A stretch of 64,000 nucleotides of DNA from Desulfohalovibrio reitneri (GTDB lineage: Bacteria > Desulfobacterota > Desulfovibrionia > Desulfovibrionales > Desulfovibrionaceae), in NCBI RefSeq assembly GCF_000711295.1, contig NZ_JOMJ01000003.1:2305501-2369500 (forward strand), in the 5' to 3' direction. Numbering within the stretch: the stretch's first letter is position 1; the number at the start of each line of letters is the position of its first letter. A program made the position numbers and the translations under genes. Below the pieces are notes generated by a model. The model made no database searches and had not been told where the DNA came from. It saw only the letters and a program-made list of their open reading frames with translations. Of the stretch, positions 30,448-38,162 are shown piece after piece.

Positions 30448-31473
30448 CTAGTAGGCTTCTTCGTAGGCCAAGTCGTCTTCGTCCATGCGGTGGGCGAAGT
30501 TTTTGTAGGTCCAGGCCTGGTAGAAGATGACGATGGGTATGAATACCAGGGTGACGCCGAGCATGATGGACAGGGTGAGGTCCGATGAGGAGGCGTTGGC
30601 CGTGGTCAGGGAGTAGGCGGGGTTGATGGTGGAGGGCAGCAGGCGCGGGAAGAGGCCGATGATGCCGAAGAAGGCGCAGCCCACGATGACGGCGGCCGAG
30701 CACGCCCAGGCTTTCCACCATTGTTCCGTGCCCATGTAGACGCGGGCGGCGATGAGGCCCAGCACGGGAACCAGCAGCACCAGGAACAGGGCCGGGGTTT
30801 GCAGGTAGTTGGCGAAGAGGTCCGTGGTGGCCGCGGACATGGCCAGGAAGCCGAGGATGGCGAAGACCTGCACTGGCCAGAGGTAGACGGCCGTGTGGGC
30901 GGCGCGTTCGTGCAGCGGCCCGGAGGTGCGGATGGCCAGCCAGATGGCGCCGTGCACCAGGAAGAGCACCAGGAAGAGGATGCCTCCGGCCAGGCCGTAG
31001 GGGTTGATGAGGTCCAGGATGCCGCCGCGCACGATGCCCTGGCTGTCGATGGGCAGGCCCTGGAAGATGTTGGCGAAGGCCACGCCCAGCAGCACGGCCG
31101 GGACCACGGAGCCGACGAACTGGCAGGTGTCCCAGAGTTTGCGCCAGCCTTTGCCGGTGAGCTTGGAACGGAACTCGAAGGAGACGGCCCGGATGATGAG
31201 GCCGAAGAGCAGCAGCATGAGCGCGGTGTAGAGGCCGGAGAACATGGTGGCGTACACCTGCGGGAAGGCGGCGAAGGTCACGCCGCCCGCGGCGATGAGC
31301 CAGACCTCGTTGCCGTCCCAGAAGGGGCCGGCGGCGTTGATGACGTAGCGTTTTTCCTCGTCGTTCTTGGCCAGGAAGGGCATGAGCGTGCCCGCGCCCA
31401 GGTCGAAGCCGTCGAGCATGAAGTAGACGGCCCAGAGCAGTCCCCAGAGGAAGAACCAGATTTCAGGCAGCAT
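30448..31473 (-). CDS. cydB: Cytochrome bd oxidase subunit II
   Basis: 341-residue integral membrane subunit with about eight membrane helices. The N-terminus MLPEIWFFLWGLLWAVYFMLDGFDLGAGTL and the following NEVWLIAAGGVTFAAFPQVYATMFSG are highly typical of CydB. It lies 15 bp downstream of cydA. The oxidase reduces oxygen to water at very low concentration, which in an anaerobe is chiefly protective. Confidence 0.95.
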   Translation of the reverse strand: MLPEIWFFLWGLLWAVYFMLDGFDLGAGTLMPFLAKNDEEKRYVINAAGPFWDGNEVWLIAAGGVTFAAFPQVYATMFSGLYTALMLLLFGLIIRAVSFEFRSKLTGKGWRKLWDTCQFVGSVVPAVLLGVAFANIFQGLPIDSQGIVRGGILDLINPYGLAGGILFLVLFLVHGAIWLAIRTSGPLHERAAHTAVYLWPVQVFAILGFLAMSAATTDLFANYLQTPALFLVLLVPVLGLIAARVYMGTEQWWKAWACSAAVIVGCAFFGIIGLFPRLLPSTINPAYSLTTANASSSDLTLSIMLGVTLVFIPIVIFYQAWTYKNFAHRMDEDDLAYEEAY

Positions 31474-31488
31474 CTTTCACATCCCCCT

Positions 31489-32805
31489 TTAGGACTTGTG
31501 GTTTTCGGGGCCTTTGCGGGCGTAGTGGGCGGTCAGGCCGAAGCCCGCCAGCCCCAGCACCGCGTACAGGGCGCACATGACGATCATGGAGAACCAGATC
31601 TGGCCCGGGACCACGGCTGGCGAGTGGGCGTCGGCGGTGCGCATCATGCCGTACACGATCCACGGCTGGCGTCCCACCTCGGCCACCACCCAGCCCGCCT
31701 GGATGGCGATGAAGGGCAGCGGTATGGCCCATATGAGCGATCGCAGCAGCCACGGTTTTTCCGTGAGGCGGTTGCGGTACAGCCAGGCCGCGCCCATCAG
31801 CAGGATGAACAGCCCGCCCAGGCCGACCATGATGCGGAAGGAGTAGAAGGTGATGGCCACGGGCGGCCGGTCCTCCTTGGGGTAGTCCAGCAGGCCTTTC
31901 ACTTCGGCCGAGGGGTCGTTGAAGGCCAGCAGGGAGAGCAGGGAGGGGATTCTGATGGCTTCCACCAGGTTCCGCTCGTTCTCCTCGTCCGGAATGACCA
32001 GCAGGTGCATGGCCGCGGGCTTGGAGGTCTCCCAGTGGGACTCCATGGCCGCCAGCTTGGCTGGCTGCTTGTGGGCCACCTCGTTGCCGTGGATGTGGCC
32101 CTGTCCGGCCAGGAAGAGGGCGGCGATGAGGCCCAGGGGCAGGGCCATCTTGAAGGAGCGGGTGAAGAAGTCGATGTGCTGCTTGCGCAGCAAGTGGTAG
32201 GCGGAGATGCCCATGACGAACATGGCAGAAAGCATGTAGGCCCCGGCGATGGTGTGGAAGAACTGCTGCCAGGCGAAGGAGTTGGTCAGCACGGCGCCGA
32301 AGTCCGCCAGCTCGGCGCGGCCGTTGCGCATCACGTAGCCAACGGGGTTCTGCATGAAGCCGTTGGCCAGGATGATCCAGATGGCCGAGAGGTTGGAGCC
32401 CAGGAAGACCAGCCACATGACCATCATGTGGGCCTTCTTGGAGAGTTTCTTCCAGCCGAAGACCCAGACGCCGATGAAGGTGGATTCCAGGAAGAAGGCG
32501 GCCGTGGCCTCAATGGCCAGCAGCGAGCCGAAGATGTCGCCCACGTAGGCGGAGTAGCGGGACCAGTTGGTGCCGAACTGGAACTCCAGGGTGATGCCGG
32601 TGACCACGCCCACGGCGAAGAGGATGAGGAATATCTTTCCCCAGAACTTGGTCATGCGCAGCCAGGTCTCGTCCCCGGTGCGCACGTACTTGGTCTCGTA
32701 AATGGCCACCAGCAGGGAAAGCCCCAGGGTGACCGGCACGAACAGAAAGTGGAACATGGTGGCTGCGGCGAACTGCAGCCGTGACAAAAGCAACGCTTCT
32801 TCCAT
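31489..32805 (-). CDS. cydA: Cytochrome bd oxidase subunit I
   Basis: 438-residue subunit carrying the quinol site and hemes. Conserved parts include LSRLQFAAATMFHFLFVPVTLGLS (heme ligand His), VGDIFGSLLAIEATAAFFLESTFIGVW, GQGHIHGNEVAHKQPAKLAAMESHW, and GWVVAEVGRQPWIVYG. The quinol loop is the short type. ATG at 32805 is preceded by an AGGGGG run; a candidate -10 box TATAAC lies about 20 bp upstream on the minus strand. Head of the cydAB operon, divergent from the AT-rich island gene. Confidence 0.95.
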   Translation of the reverse strand: MEEALLLSRLQFAAATMFHFLFVPVTLGLSLLVAIYETKYVRTGDETWLRMTKFWGKIFLILFAVGVVTGITLEFQFGTNWSRYSAYVGDIFGSLLAIEATAAFFLESTFIGVWVFGWKKLSKKAHMMVMWLVFLGSNLSAIWIILANGFMQNPVGYVMRNGRAELADFGAVLTNSFAWQQFFHTIAGAYMLSAMFVMGISAYHLLRKQHIDFFTRSFKMALPLGLIAALFLAGQGHIHGNEVAHKQPAKLAAMESHWETSKPAAMHLLVIPDEENERNLVEAIRIPSLLSLLAFNDPSAEVKGLLDYPKEDRPPVAITFYSFRIMVGLGGLFILLMGAAWLYRNRLTEKPWLLRSLIWAIPLPFIAIQAGWVVAEVGRQPWIVYGMMRTADAHSPAVVPGQIWFSMIVMCALYAVLGLAGFGLTAHYARKGPENHKS

Positions 32806-32993
32806 TTGGCGCCCCCTGAATGACGTTATAGCGGACTTTGTCCACCGAAATACCCGCCCGCCGAAAAAATGGCAACCGGGGCGGGGAAATATGTGGGGGG
32901 TGGGTAGGGAAGAGGGAACAAACCAGCTTAAAGTAAGGCAACATTCAAAAAGCGGTCAAACCGGATGAGCTTCATTGGAAGTAAAGTATAGTA

Positions 32994-33022
32994 TTGACTA
33001 TCATTGTAAATCCATATAGCTA
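32994..33022 (+). promoter_or_regulatory. Predicted promoter of the AT-rich island gene
   Basis: TTGACT (32994-32999), a 17-base spacer and TAGCTA (33017-33022), or TATAGC with 15-base spacing, lie upstream of the 33061 gene. A nearly identical motif TTAAAGTAA(A/G)G flanks the region at about 32930 and 33038. Confidence 0.45.
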
Positions 33023-33024
33023 GG

Positions 33025-33037
33025 CCACTTTAAGTGG
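33025..33037. promoter_or_regulatory. Dyad at the predicted transcription start (operator candidate)
   Basis: CCACTT-T-AAGTGG is a perfect 13-bp dyad placed just after the predicted -10 box, where a repressor could bind. It could also fold as a small hairpin at the transcript 5' end. Confidence 0.35.
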
Positions 33038-33060
33038 TTAAAGTAAAGGGTGAGGTGCAA

Positions 33061-34317
33061 GTGTCAATTCCATTTTCTGCTCGGTTTGTCTTGAATCGTC
33101 TTGGGACAGCCCTCGGATGTACTTCTACATTTCTGACTCGTCATTCTGGAGCATTGAAAAGAAGTAATGGTGTTTATGAACTGGAAAGATGGGATGTAGT
33201 AATTCGATTTTCCAGAAAAGTGGATTTCACTACAAATGAGAAGAAGTTTATTAGAATAGTAATAGATAGCTACGATAGGCTGGATAAGCAATGGAAAACG
33301 AGAGGTGTTGCCCACCAGTATATGCAAACTGCAATCACCTCGTCTGTTTTTGACATAGGTGTATCTCGGTTTGTTTCTGATTCCAGGAGAAACTTTTTAA
33401 ATATCCACCGCCTAATTCAATACTTCAAGTTGCTGAGCTATGAAAAATACGAAGGAGAACAGGTAAAAATCGGTTGCTTAGTGACACCTTCAAGGGACAT
33501 TGAACAAAAAGAATACAAAATAGGGAATACAAAATATGAACTTGTACCTGCATCAAGTAGCGTTTCCATAAATCAAGAGTTAATTGGAGACAGCGCTTTT
33601 TGGAGGTATGTTAATGGCGTTGATTCATTCTATATGTGTGATACTAGCTTAAATGTTTATGGTTTTTTGAACGTTCTTTCTAGCGAATACGATAATTTTA
33701 GAAATATTACGAGCTCTTGCATTGAGGATTATGTTGATGATGATGGGGAGATTTTGTTTTATATTGGGGTTACTGGGAGTGCAGATTTGGAATTATTTGT
33801 TGACGATAGTTTTCGATTATTGTTTAGGAAAGGGCGTTGGTACTTTATCGACTGTGATTTGATCAATTCTGTTGTATCACCAGGATACAGCACTATTGAA
33901 CCTTGGAAGGTTCTGTATTCTATGTCAAAGATAAAAAAGGGGACAGTTATTCTGATTGTGGATGATAATAACGCTGATTTAAAAGACCTTGTTGTTCGAC
34001 ACACATCAAGTGAGACAGGAATGCGTAGCGCTATGAGGGGGTGTGTTGTCGGCAATGATCTAAAACGTTTGTGTGAAACTGGTGAGATGATGAGGATACT
34101 GTCAACGGATGGAATGACTATTTTGGATAATAGGTTTAGTAAAATAATGGATTTCAATGCGATTGTAAACACTGGACTGTCTAACTCTGAATCAGGTGGC
34201 GGTGGACGAACAAGTGCAGCCATTGCTGGATCGGTTTACGGCACTACTATAAAGGTTTCAGAGGATGGCCCTATAACAATATATAAAGACCAAGATCAAA
34301 TTTACAAAGTTGGATAA
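33061..34317 (+). CDS. Orphan protein with C-terminal diadenylate-cyclase (DisA_N)-like domain
   Basis: About 418 residues, no signal peptide or clear membrane helix. The last ~85 residues follow the diadenylate cyclase pattern: MMRILSTDGMTILDN aligns with the DGA motif region of DisA, and GGGGRTSAAIAGSV then TTIKVSEDGPITIYK aligns with its GTRHR-A region and following strands. The key residues differ (DGM for DGA, GGGRTSA for GTRHR-A), so cyclase activity is doubtful. The segment FRLLFRKGRWYFIDCD before it fits predicted sensor (DACN-type) regions that precede such domains. I prefer GTG 33061, after AAAGGGTGAG; GTG 33034 is an alternative. Base composition is strikingly AT-rich compared with all neighbours, indicating transfer. 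No partner gene is present; an ISL3 element follows. Confidence 0.55.
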   Translation: MSIPFSARFVLNRLGTALGCTSTFLTRHSGALKRSNGVYELERWDVVIRFSRKVDFTTNEKKFIRIVIDSYDRLDKQWKTRGVAHQYMQTAITSSVFDIGVSRFVSDSRRNFLNIHRLIQYFKLLSYEKYEGEQVKIGCLVTPSRDIEQKEYKIGNTKYELVPASSSVSINQELIGDSAFWRYVNGVDSFYMCDTSLNVYGFLNVLSSEYDNFRNITSSCIEDYVDDDGEILFYIGVTGSADLELFVDDSFRLLFRKGRWYFIDCDLINSVVSPGYSTIEPWKVLYSMSKIKKGTVILIVDDNNADLKDLVVRHTSSETGMRSAMRGCVVGNDLKRLCETGEMMRILSTDGMTILDNRFSKIMDFNAIVNTGLSNSESGGGGRTSAAIAGSVYGTTIKVSEDGPITIYKDQDQIYKVG

Positions 34318-34366
34318 ACCTGTGGGCATATAGGTGATTTCGATCTTTCGTACGTTTTAAGAAAGA

Positions 34367-35698
34367 GGTTCTTCCGGAATTGTCGTGGGTAGCAGCCTGA
34401 GGTAGTCCTCTGTTCTAGAGGAGACATTGCTCATGAGGGACATCGATTTCTATGCTCAGATTCTTGGCATTGACCACCCCTGGCATGTGGATGACGTGAA
34501 GCTCCAGACTGGGGCTGGGCGAGTGGATGTGTGGATCGATCATGAGCCTGGCGCTCTTTGGTCTTGCCCAGAGTGCGGGCGAGAGTTGGCTTGCCGGGAT
34601 CATGCCGAAGAACGGACATGGAGACATCTAGATACCTGCCAGTTCAAGACATTTCTTCATGCACGTATTCCACGAGTTAACTGTCCTGATCACGGCGTAC
34701 GCCAAGCACAGGTCCCCTGGGCCGCTCCCCATTCTCGTTTCACCCTGCTCATGGAGCGCATGGCCATTGACGTGATTACGGCCTGTTCGACCATCGAAGG
34801 TGCACGCAGGCTGTTGCGTATTTCCTGGGACGAGACCTGGGGGATCATGGAACGAGCCGTCAAAAGAGGCTTGAGCCGCAAGGAACAGCGCAATATCCAC
34901 TACCTCGGGGTGGACGAGAAGGCTTTCCGCAAGGGACACAAGTACATGACCGTCGTCTGCGATCTGATGAGGGGCACAGTTGAGCATGTTGCTGAAGATC
35001 GCCGAACGGCGAGCCTCGAGGCGTATTATCAAAGCCTGAGTAGCGAGCAGCTGGAAGCAGTGCGGGCCGTGAGCATGGACATGTGGCAGCCGTATTTTTC
35101 GGCCACTATGAAGTGGATCCCTGAGGCAAGCCGGAAAATCGTCTTTGACCGTTTCCACGTCATGCAACACGTGGGGAAAGCGGTGGACACTGTCCGGCGT
35201 CAGGAACACAAGGCCCTGATGGCCGAAGGGGAGTCAATCCTCAAGGGCACCAGATACCTGTGGCTTTACGGCGAAAGCCGTCTGCCGGATAAGCACAGAC
35301 CTCGGTTCGATGACCTCAAGCAGGCCAACCTGAAGACGGCCAAAGCCTGGGCCATGAAGGAAAGCCTGCAGGATCTGTGGGGCTACATGAGCCCTGGCTG
35401 GGCAAAGAGGTTCCTGGAGAAATGGTGCGGTTGGGCCACGCGATCCCGGATCACGCCGATGAAGAAGGTGGCCCAGACCTTGAGAGCTCACATGGACAAC
35501 GTGGTGACCTTTTGCCGGCATCGAATCACCAACGCCGTGGCCGAGGGACTGAACAGCAAGATCATGGCAATCAAACGCCGAGCTTGCGGCTACAGGAACA
35601 AAGAGCACTTCAAGACGGCGATCTACTTCTTCTGTGGTGGATTGGACCTCTATCCGGCCTGCAAAACCGGAGCCACCCACTGAAATCCCGGAAGGACC
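34367..35698 (+). mobile_element. ISL3-family insertion sequence, about 1.33 kb
   Basis: Imperfect terminal inverted repeats (left GGTTCTTCCGGAATTGTC, right end complement GGTCCTTCCGGGATTTCAG) enclose one transposase. An 8-bp target duplication AAGAAAGA occupies 34359-34366 and 35699-35706, the ISL3 hallmark. The element looks intact and recent. Confidence 0.9.
34433..35683 (+). CDS. ISL3-family transposase
   Basis: About 416 residues. An N-terminal zinc-finger-like CPECGRELACRDH and CPDHG are followed by a DDE domain: YLGVDEKAFRKGHKYMTVV (first Asp), VSMDMWQPYFSATMKWIPEA and VFDRFHVMQHV (second Asp), and ITNAVAEGLNSKIMAIKRRACGYRN (Glu). ATG 34433 has AGAGGAG upstream; TTG at 34427 is an alternative. 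High GC, unlike the preceding AT-rich gene. Confidence 0.93.
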   Translation: MRDIDFYAQILGIDHPWHVDDVKLQTGAGRVDVWIDHEPGALWSCPECGRELACRDHAEERTWRHLDTCQFKTFLHARIPRVNCPDHGVRQAQVPWAAPHSRFTLLMERMAIDVITACSTIEGARRLLRISWDETWGIMERAVKRGLSRKEQRNIHYLGVDEKAFRKGHKYMTVVCDLMRGTVEHVAEDRRTASLEAYYQSLSSEQLEAVRAVSMDMWQPYFSATMKWIPEASRKIVFDRFHVMQHVGKAVDTVRRQEHKALMAEGESILKGTRYLWLYGESRLPDKHRPRFDDLKQANLKTAKAWAMKESLQDLWGYMSPGWAKRFLEKWCGWATRSRITPMKKVAQTLRAHMDNVVTFCRHRITNAVAEGLNSKIMAIKRRACGYRNKEHFKTAIYFFCGGLDLYPACKTGATH

Positions 35699-35738
35699 AA
35701 GAAAGAAGGCCGCACCCCCGGTGGATGCGGCCTTTCTT
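35699..35738 (-). terminator. Terminator of the dfx-rubredoxin-roo operon
   Basis: A stem GGCCGCA/TGCGGCC flanked by A-rich and T-rich arms (AAGAAAGAA and TTTCTT) lies 27 bp beyond the roo stop; on the minus strand it ends in a TTCTTTCTT tract. The ISL3 element inserted exactly at its outer edge. Confidence 0.75.
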
Positions 35739-35764
35739 AGCTCGCGTTGGTTGTCTTCGCCCTC

Positions 35765-36991
35765 CTACCCCTCGAAGCCCGCGATCTTTTCCTTGAGGGA
35801 CTGGGCGATCTTTTTGCCGTATTCGAAGCAGGTTTTGGCGTCGTCGTGGGTGGGTTGGTACTGGACCTTCACGGGGTCGTCCACCACGTCCATGTTCATG
35901 GACTCGGCCCATTCGCGCAGCACCTTGACCGACTCGCCGGACCAGCCGAAGGAGCCGAACACGCCGGCCACCTTGTTCTGGGGCTTAAGCCCCTTCATGT
36001 ACTGCATCATCCCGGCCACGCTGGGCAGGATGCCGTTGTTGTGCGTGGGCGAGCCCATGCAGACGGCGCCCGAGCGCAGCAGCTCGGTCATGACGGTGGA
36101 GTGGTGGTGCTGCTTGAGGTGCATGACGCGCACGTCCACGCCCTCCTCCTTGAGGCCGTCGGCGATGGAGTGGGCCATCTGCTCGGTGGCGTACCACATG
36201 GTGTCGTAGATGATGAGGGCGCGCTTGGTCGGCTTGGCCGTGGCGTACTCGCGGTAGCGGTCCATGACCCAGGCGCAGTCCTCCTTGGTGCGGTAGATCA
36301 GCCCGTGGTCCGGGGCGATCATGTCCACGTCCAGGTTCAGCTCCGCCAGCTTGTCCAGGGTCTTGATGACGATGGGGGAGTAGGGCTGGACGATGTTGGC
36401 GAAGTACTCGCCGAGGAGGTGCTCCAGGGTGGGGCGGTCCACCTCGTCCACGAAGCGCTCGGAGGTGGCCCAGTTCTGGCCGAAGGCGTCCGAGGAGATG
36501 AGCAGCTTGGAGCCGGGCAGGTAGGTGGCCATGTTGTCCGGCCAGTGCAGCATGCGCGTTTCCAGGAACTGCATGGTGTGGCCGCCCAGGTCCACCTCGG
36601 TGCCGGACTCGCAGACCTCGATGGGCCAGTCCTCCTTGCCCTTGTGGTGGATGCGCGCCAGGGACTTCACGCCCATCTTGGAGACGTAGATCTTCTCCGG
36701 CTTCATGCGCTCCACGGCTTCCACCAGGCAGCCGGAGTGGTCCGGCTCCAGGTGGTTGACCACCATGTAGTCCACGTTCTCCAGGCCGCCGGCCACGTTG
36801 GCCACGTTGCAGAAATATTCGTCCTTGTGGGACTCCTTCACCGTGTCGAAGACGGTGATCTTGTCGCCCTTGAGGCAGTAGGCGTTGTAGGTGGTGCCCC
36901 TGGGGGAGATGGCGTAGCCGTGGAAATCGTAGGATTCCCAGTCCACCGCGCCGACCCAAAACACGCCTGGTTTGATTTCGACAGGACGCAT
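35765..36991 (-). CDS. roo: Rubredoxin:oxygen oxidoreductase (flavodiiron protein)
   Basis: Reduces oxygen (or NO) to water (or N2O) with electrons from rubredoxin. About 408 residues: an N-terminal metallo-beta-lactamase domain with diiron ligands in NHLEPDHSGC, RMLHWPDNM, SSDAFG and APDHG, and a C-terminal flavodoxin domain starting KRALIIYDTMWYATEQMA with SPTHNNG and GSFGWSGESV. ATG 36991 (MRPVEIKPGVFWVGAVDW) is the family start; a longer frame would run back through the intergenic gap. Third gene of the oxygen-defence operon. Confidence 0.95.
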   Translation of the reverse strand: MRPVEIKPGVFWVGAVDWESYDFHGYAISPRGTTYNAYCLKGDKITVFDTVKESHKDEYFCNVANVAGGLENVDYMVVNHLEPDHSGCLVEAVERMKPEKIYVSKMGVKSLARIHHKGKEDWPIEVCESGTEVDLGGHTMQFLETRMLHWPDNMATYLPGSKLLISSDAFGQNWATSERFVDEVDRPTLEHLLGEYFANIVQPYSPIVIKTLDKLAELNLDVDMIAPDHGLIYRTKEDCAWVMDRYREYATAKPTKRALIIYDTMWYATEQMAHSIADGLKEEGVDVRVMHLKQHHHSTVMTELLRSGAVCMGSPTHNNGILPSVAGMMQYMKGLKPQNKVAGVFGSFGWSGESVKVLREWAESMNMDVVDDPVKVQYQPTHDDAKTCFEYGKKIAQSLKEKIAGFEG

Positions 36992-37060
36992 GAACAAACC
37001 TCGCTTGGAATTGGCTGGAGAAAACGGGCGGCCGGGCCGGACCCGGCCGCCGGACGGCAT

Positions 37061-37222
37061 CTAGCCTTCGGGCTCGAAGTCTTCCTTGCCCGCGCCGCAG
37101 ACCGGGCAGACCCAGTCCTCGGGCAGGTCCTCAAACTTGGTGCCCGCGGGGATGTCGTTGTCGGGGTCGCCCTCGGCGGGGTCGTAGACGTAGCCGCAGA
37201 TGGTGCAGACGTACTTCTGCAT
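37061..37222 (-). CDS. Rubredoxin
   Basis: A 53-residue one-iron electron carrier: [20 protein letters not shown], then [17 protein letters not shown]. Both CxxC pairs that bind the iron are present, as is the [10 protein letters not shown] signature. The ATG is preceded by AAGGAG. It donates electrons to the roo product encoded next and sits 12 bp behind dfx. Confidence 0.95.
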   Translation of the reverse strand: MQKYVCTICGYVYDPAEGDPDNDIPAGTKFEDLPEDWVCPVCGAGKEDFEPEG

Positions 37223-37234
37223 GGTCGTTTCTCC

Positions 37235-37621
37235 TTAGGCTTCGGCCTTCCAGTGGCCGTGGATGTTGCAGTACTCGCGGGCCGTGACCGTGGCCGCCTG
37301 GATGCAGAACTCGGCCTCGGGGGCGTCGCCCGGGGAGAGGAACTGGTGGTAGCTCTTGCCGTCGGCGATGAGCTCGATCCACTCGATGTAGTGCTTCTCC
37401 TCCATGGGGTGGGCCACCTCGCCGACCTTGACCTTGAAGCCGTTGGCGGTCTTTTCGATGACCGGCACGTGCTTCTCCTTGGCAGCGTCCACGGTGCCTT
37501 CCTCCATGAGCTTCATGGGCTGGTCGCAGCAGACCAGGTCGCCGGGACCGCCGTGCATGACCGCGACGATGTTGCCGCAGACATCGCATTTGTAGACTTG
37601 ATAGCGTTCAGCCACTGTCAT
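37235..37621 (-). CDS. dfx: Desulfoferrodoxin (superoxide reductase)
   Basis: 128 residues. The N-terminal desulforedoxin-like iron centre has KCDVCG and VCCDQPM (four Cys). The C-terminal superoxide reductase centre has [10 protein letters not shown] (Glu-Lys-His) and the CNIHGHW motif at the end. It reduces superoxide to peroxide without making oxygen. ATG 37621 follows AGGAGGAA. First gene of dfx-rubredoxin-roo, a classic arrangement in sulfate reducers. Confidence 0.96.
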   Translation of the reverse strand: MTVAERYQVYKCDVCGNIVAVMHGGPGDLVCCDQPMKLMEEGTVDAAKEKHVPVIEKTANGFKVKVGEVAHPMEEKHYIEWIELIADGKSYHQFLSPGDAPEAEFCIQAATVTAREYCNIHGHWKAEA

Positions 37622-37790
37622 TTCCTCCTGATTTTCGCCCGTGCCGGGGAACGTCCGGCGCGGGCCGCCGATCCGGTTCGCGTTCGGCGTCCCGGCCGCC
37701 GCCTACGGGCGGACGCACGAGACGCCATGAGGCACTATAGCGTCTCGGCGAGAATTTTCAATGAGGGAATGGACGGAAAGGGAGTACGCC

Positions 37791-38159
37791 TTACGCGGTC
37801 AGCATGCGCTGCAGGTCGCCGACCCCCACCGGCAGTTCGGAGGCGAACTGCACGCCGAATTCCGGGGCGTTGGTCCAGCGCACCGTGCAGCCCAGGCCGT
37901 CCAGGCGGAATTCCTCGTTTTGCACGCGCAGCGGGGAGTGCAGGGTGATGGACGTTCCCACGGTGAAGAGGTGGCCCGCGTCGTGGCGCTTGAGCCGCAG
38001 CCGCGCCCCGCCGGGGCTGAGGTCCACCAACAGGGCAGGGATATCGGCGTCGCCGACCCCCCGCAGGGCGCACTCCCTCTGGAAGCCGTAGGCCTTGAGG
38101 ATGATGCGCGGGTGCGCGCGGCGCTCCTGGCCGTGGCCGAGCGGCGGGGTGGGCGGCAT
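37791..38159 (-). CDS. PilZ domain protein
   Basis: 122 residues with a single PilZ domain: the RRAHPRI motif (RxxxR type, about residues 13-19) and DLSPGGARLRL are the c-di-GMP-binding signatures. The ATG lies 3 bp after the MCP stop, with AAGGAG inside the MCP end. Co-expression with a chemoreceptor suggests a link between sensing and c-di-GMP-controlled motility or attachment. Confidence 0.82.
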   Translation of the reverse strand: MPPTPPLGHGQERRAHPRIILKAYGFQRECALRGVGDADIPALLVDLSPGGARLRLKRHDAGHLFTVGTSITLHSPLRVQNEEFRLDGLGCTVRWTNAPEFGVQFASELPVGVGDLQRMLTA

Positions 38160-38162
38160 GGG

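Noticed and set aside
33061-35683. CBASS- or Thoeris-like defence cassette in the AT-rich island
   Set aside because: Only one non-transposon gene is present. No effector, TIR, nuclease or membrane pore gene accompanies it, so a complete system cannot be claimed.
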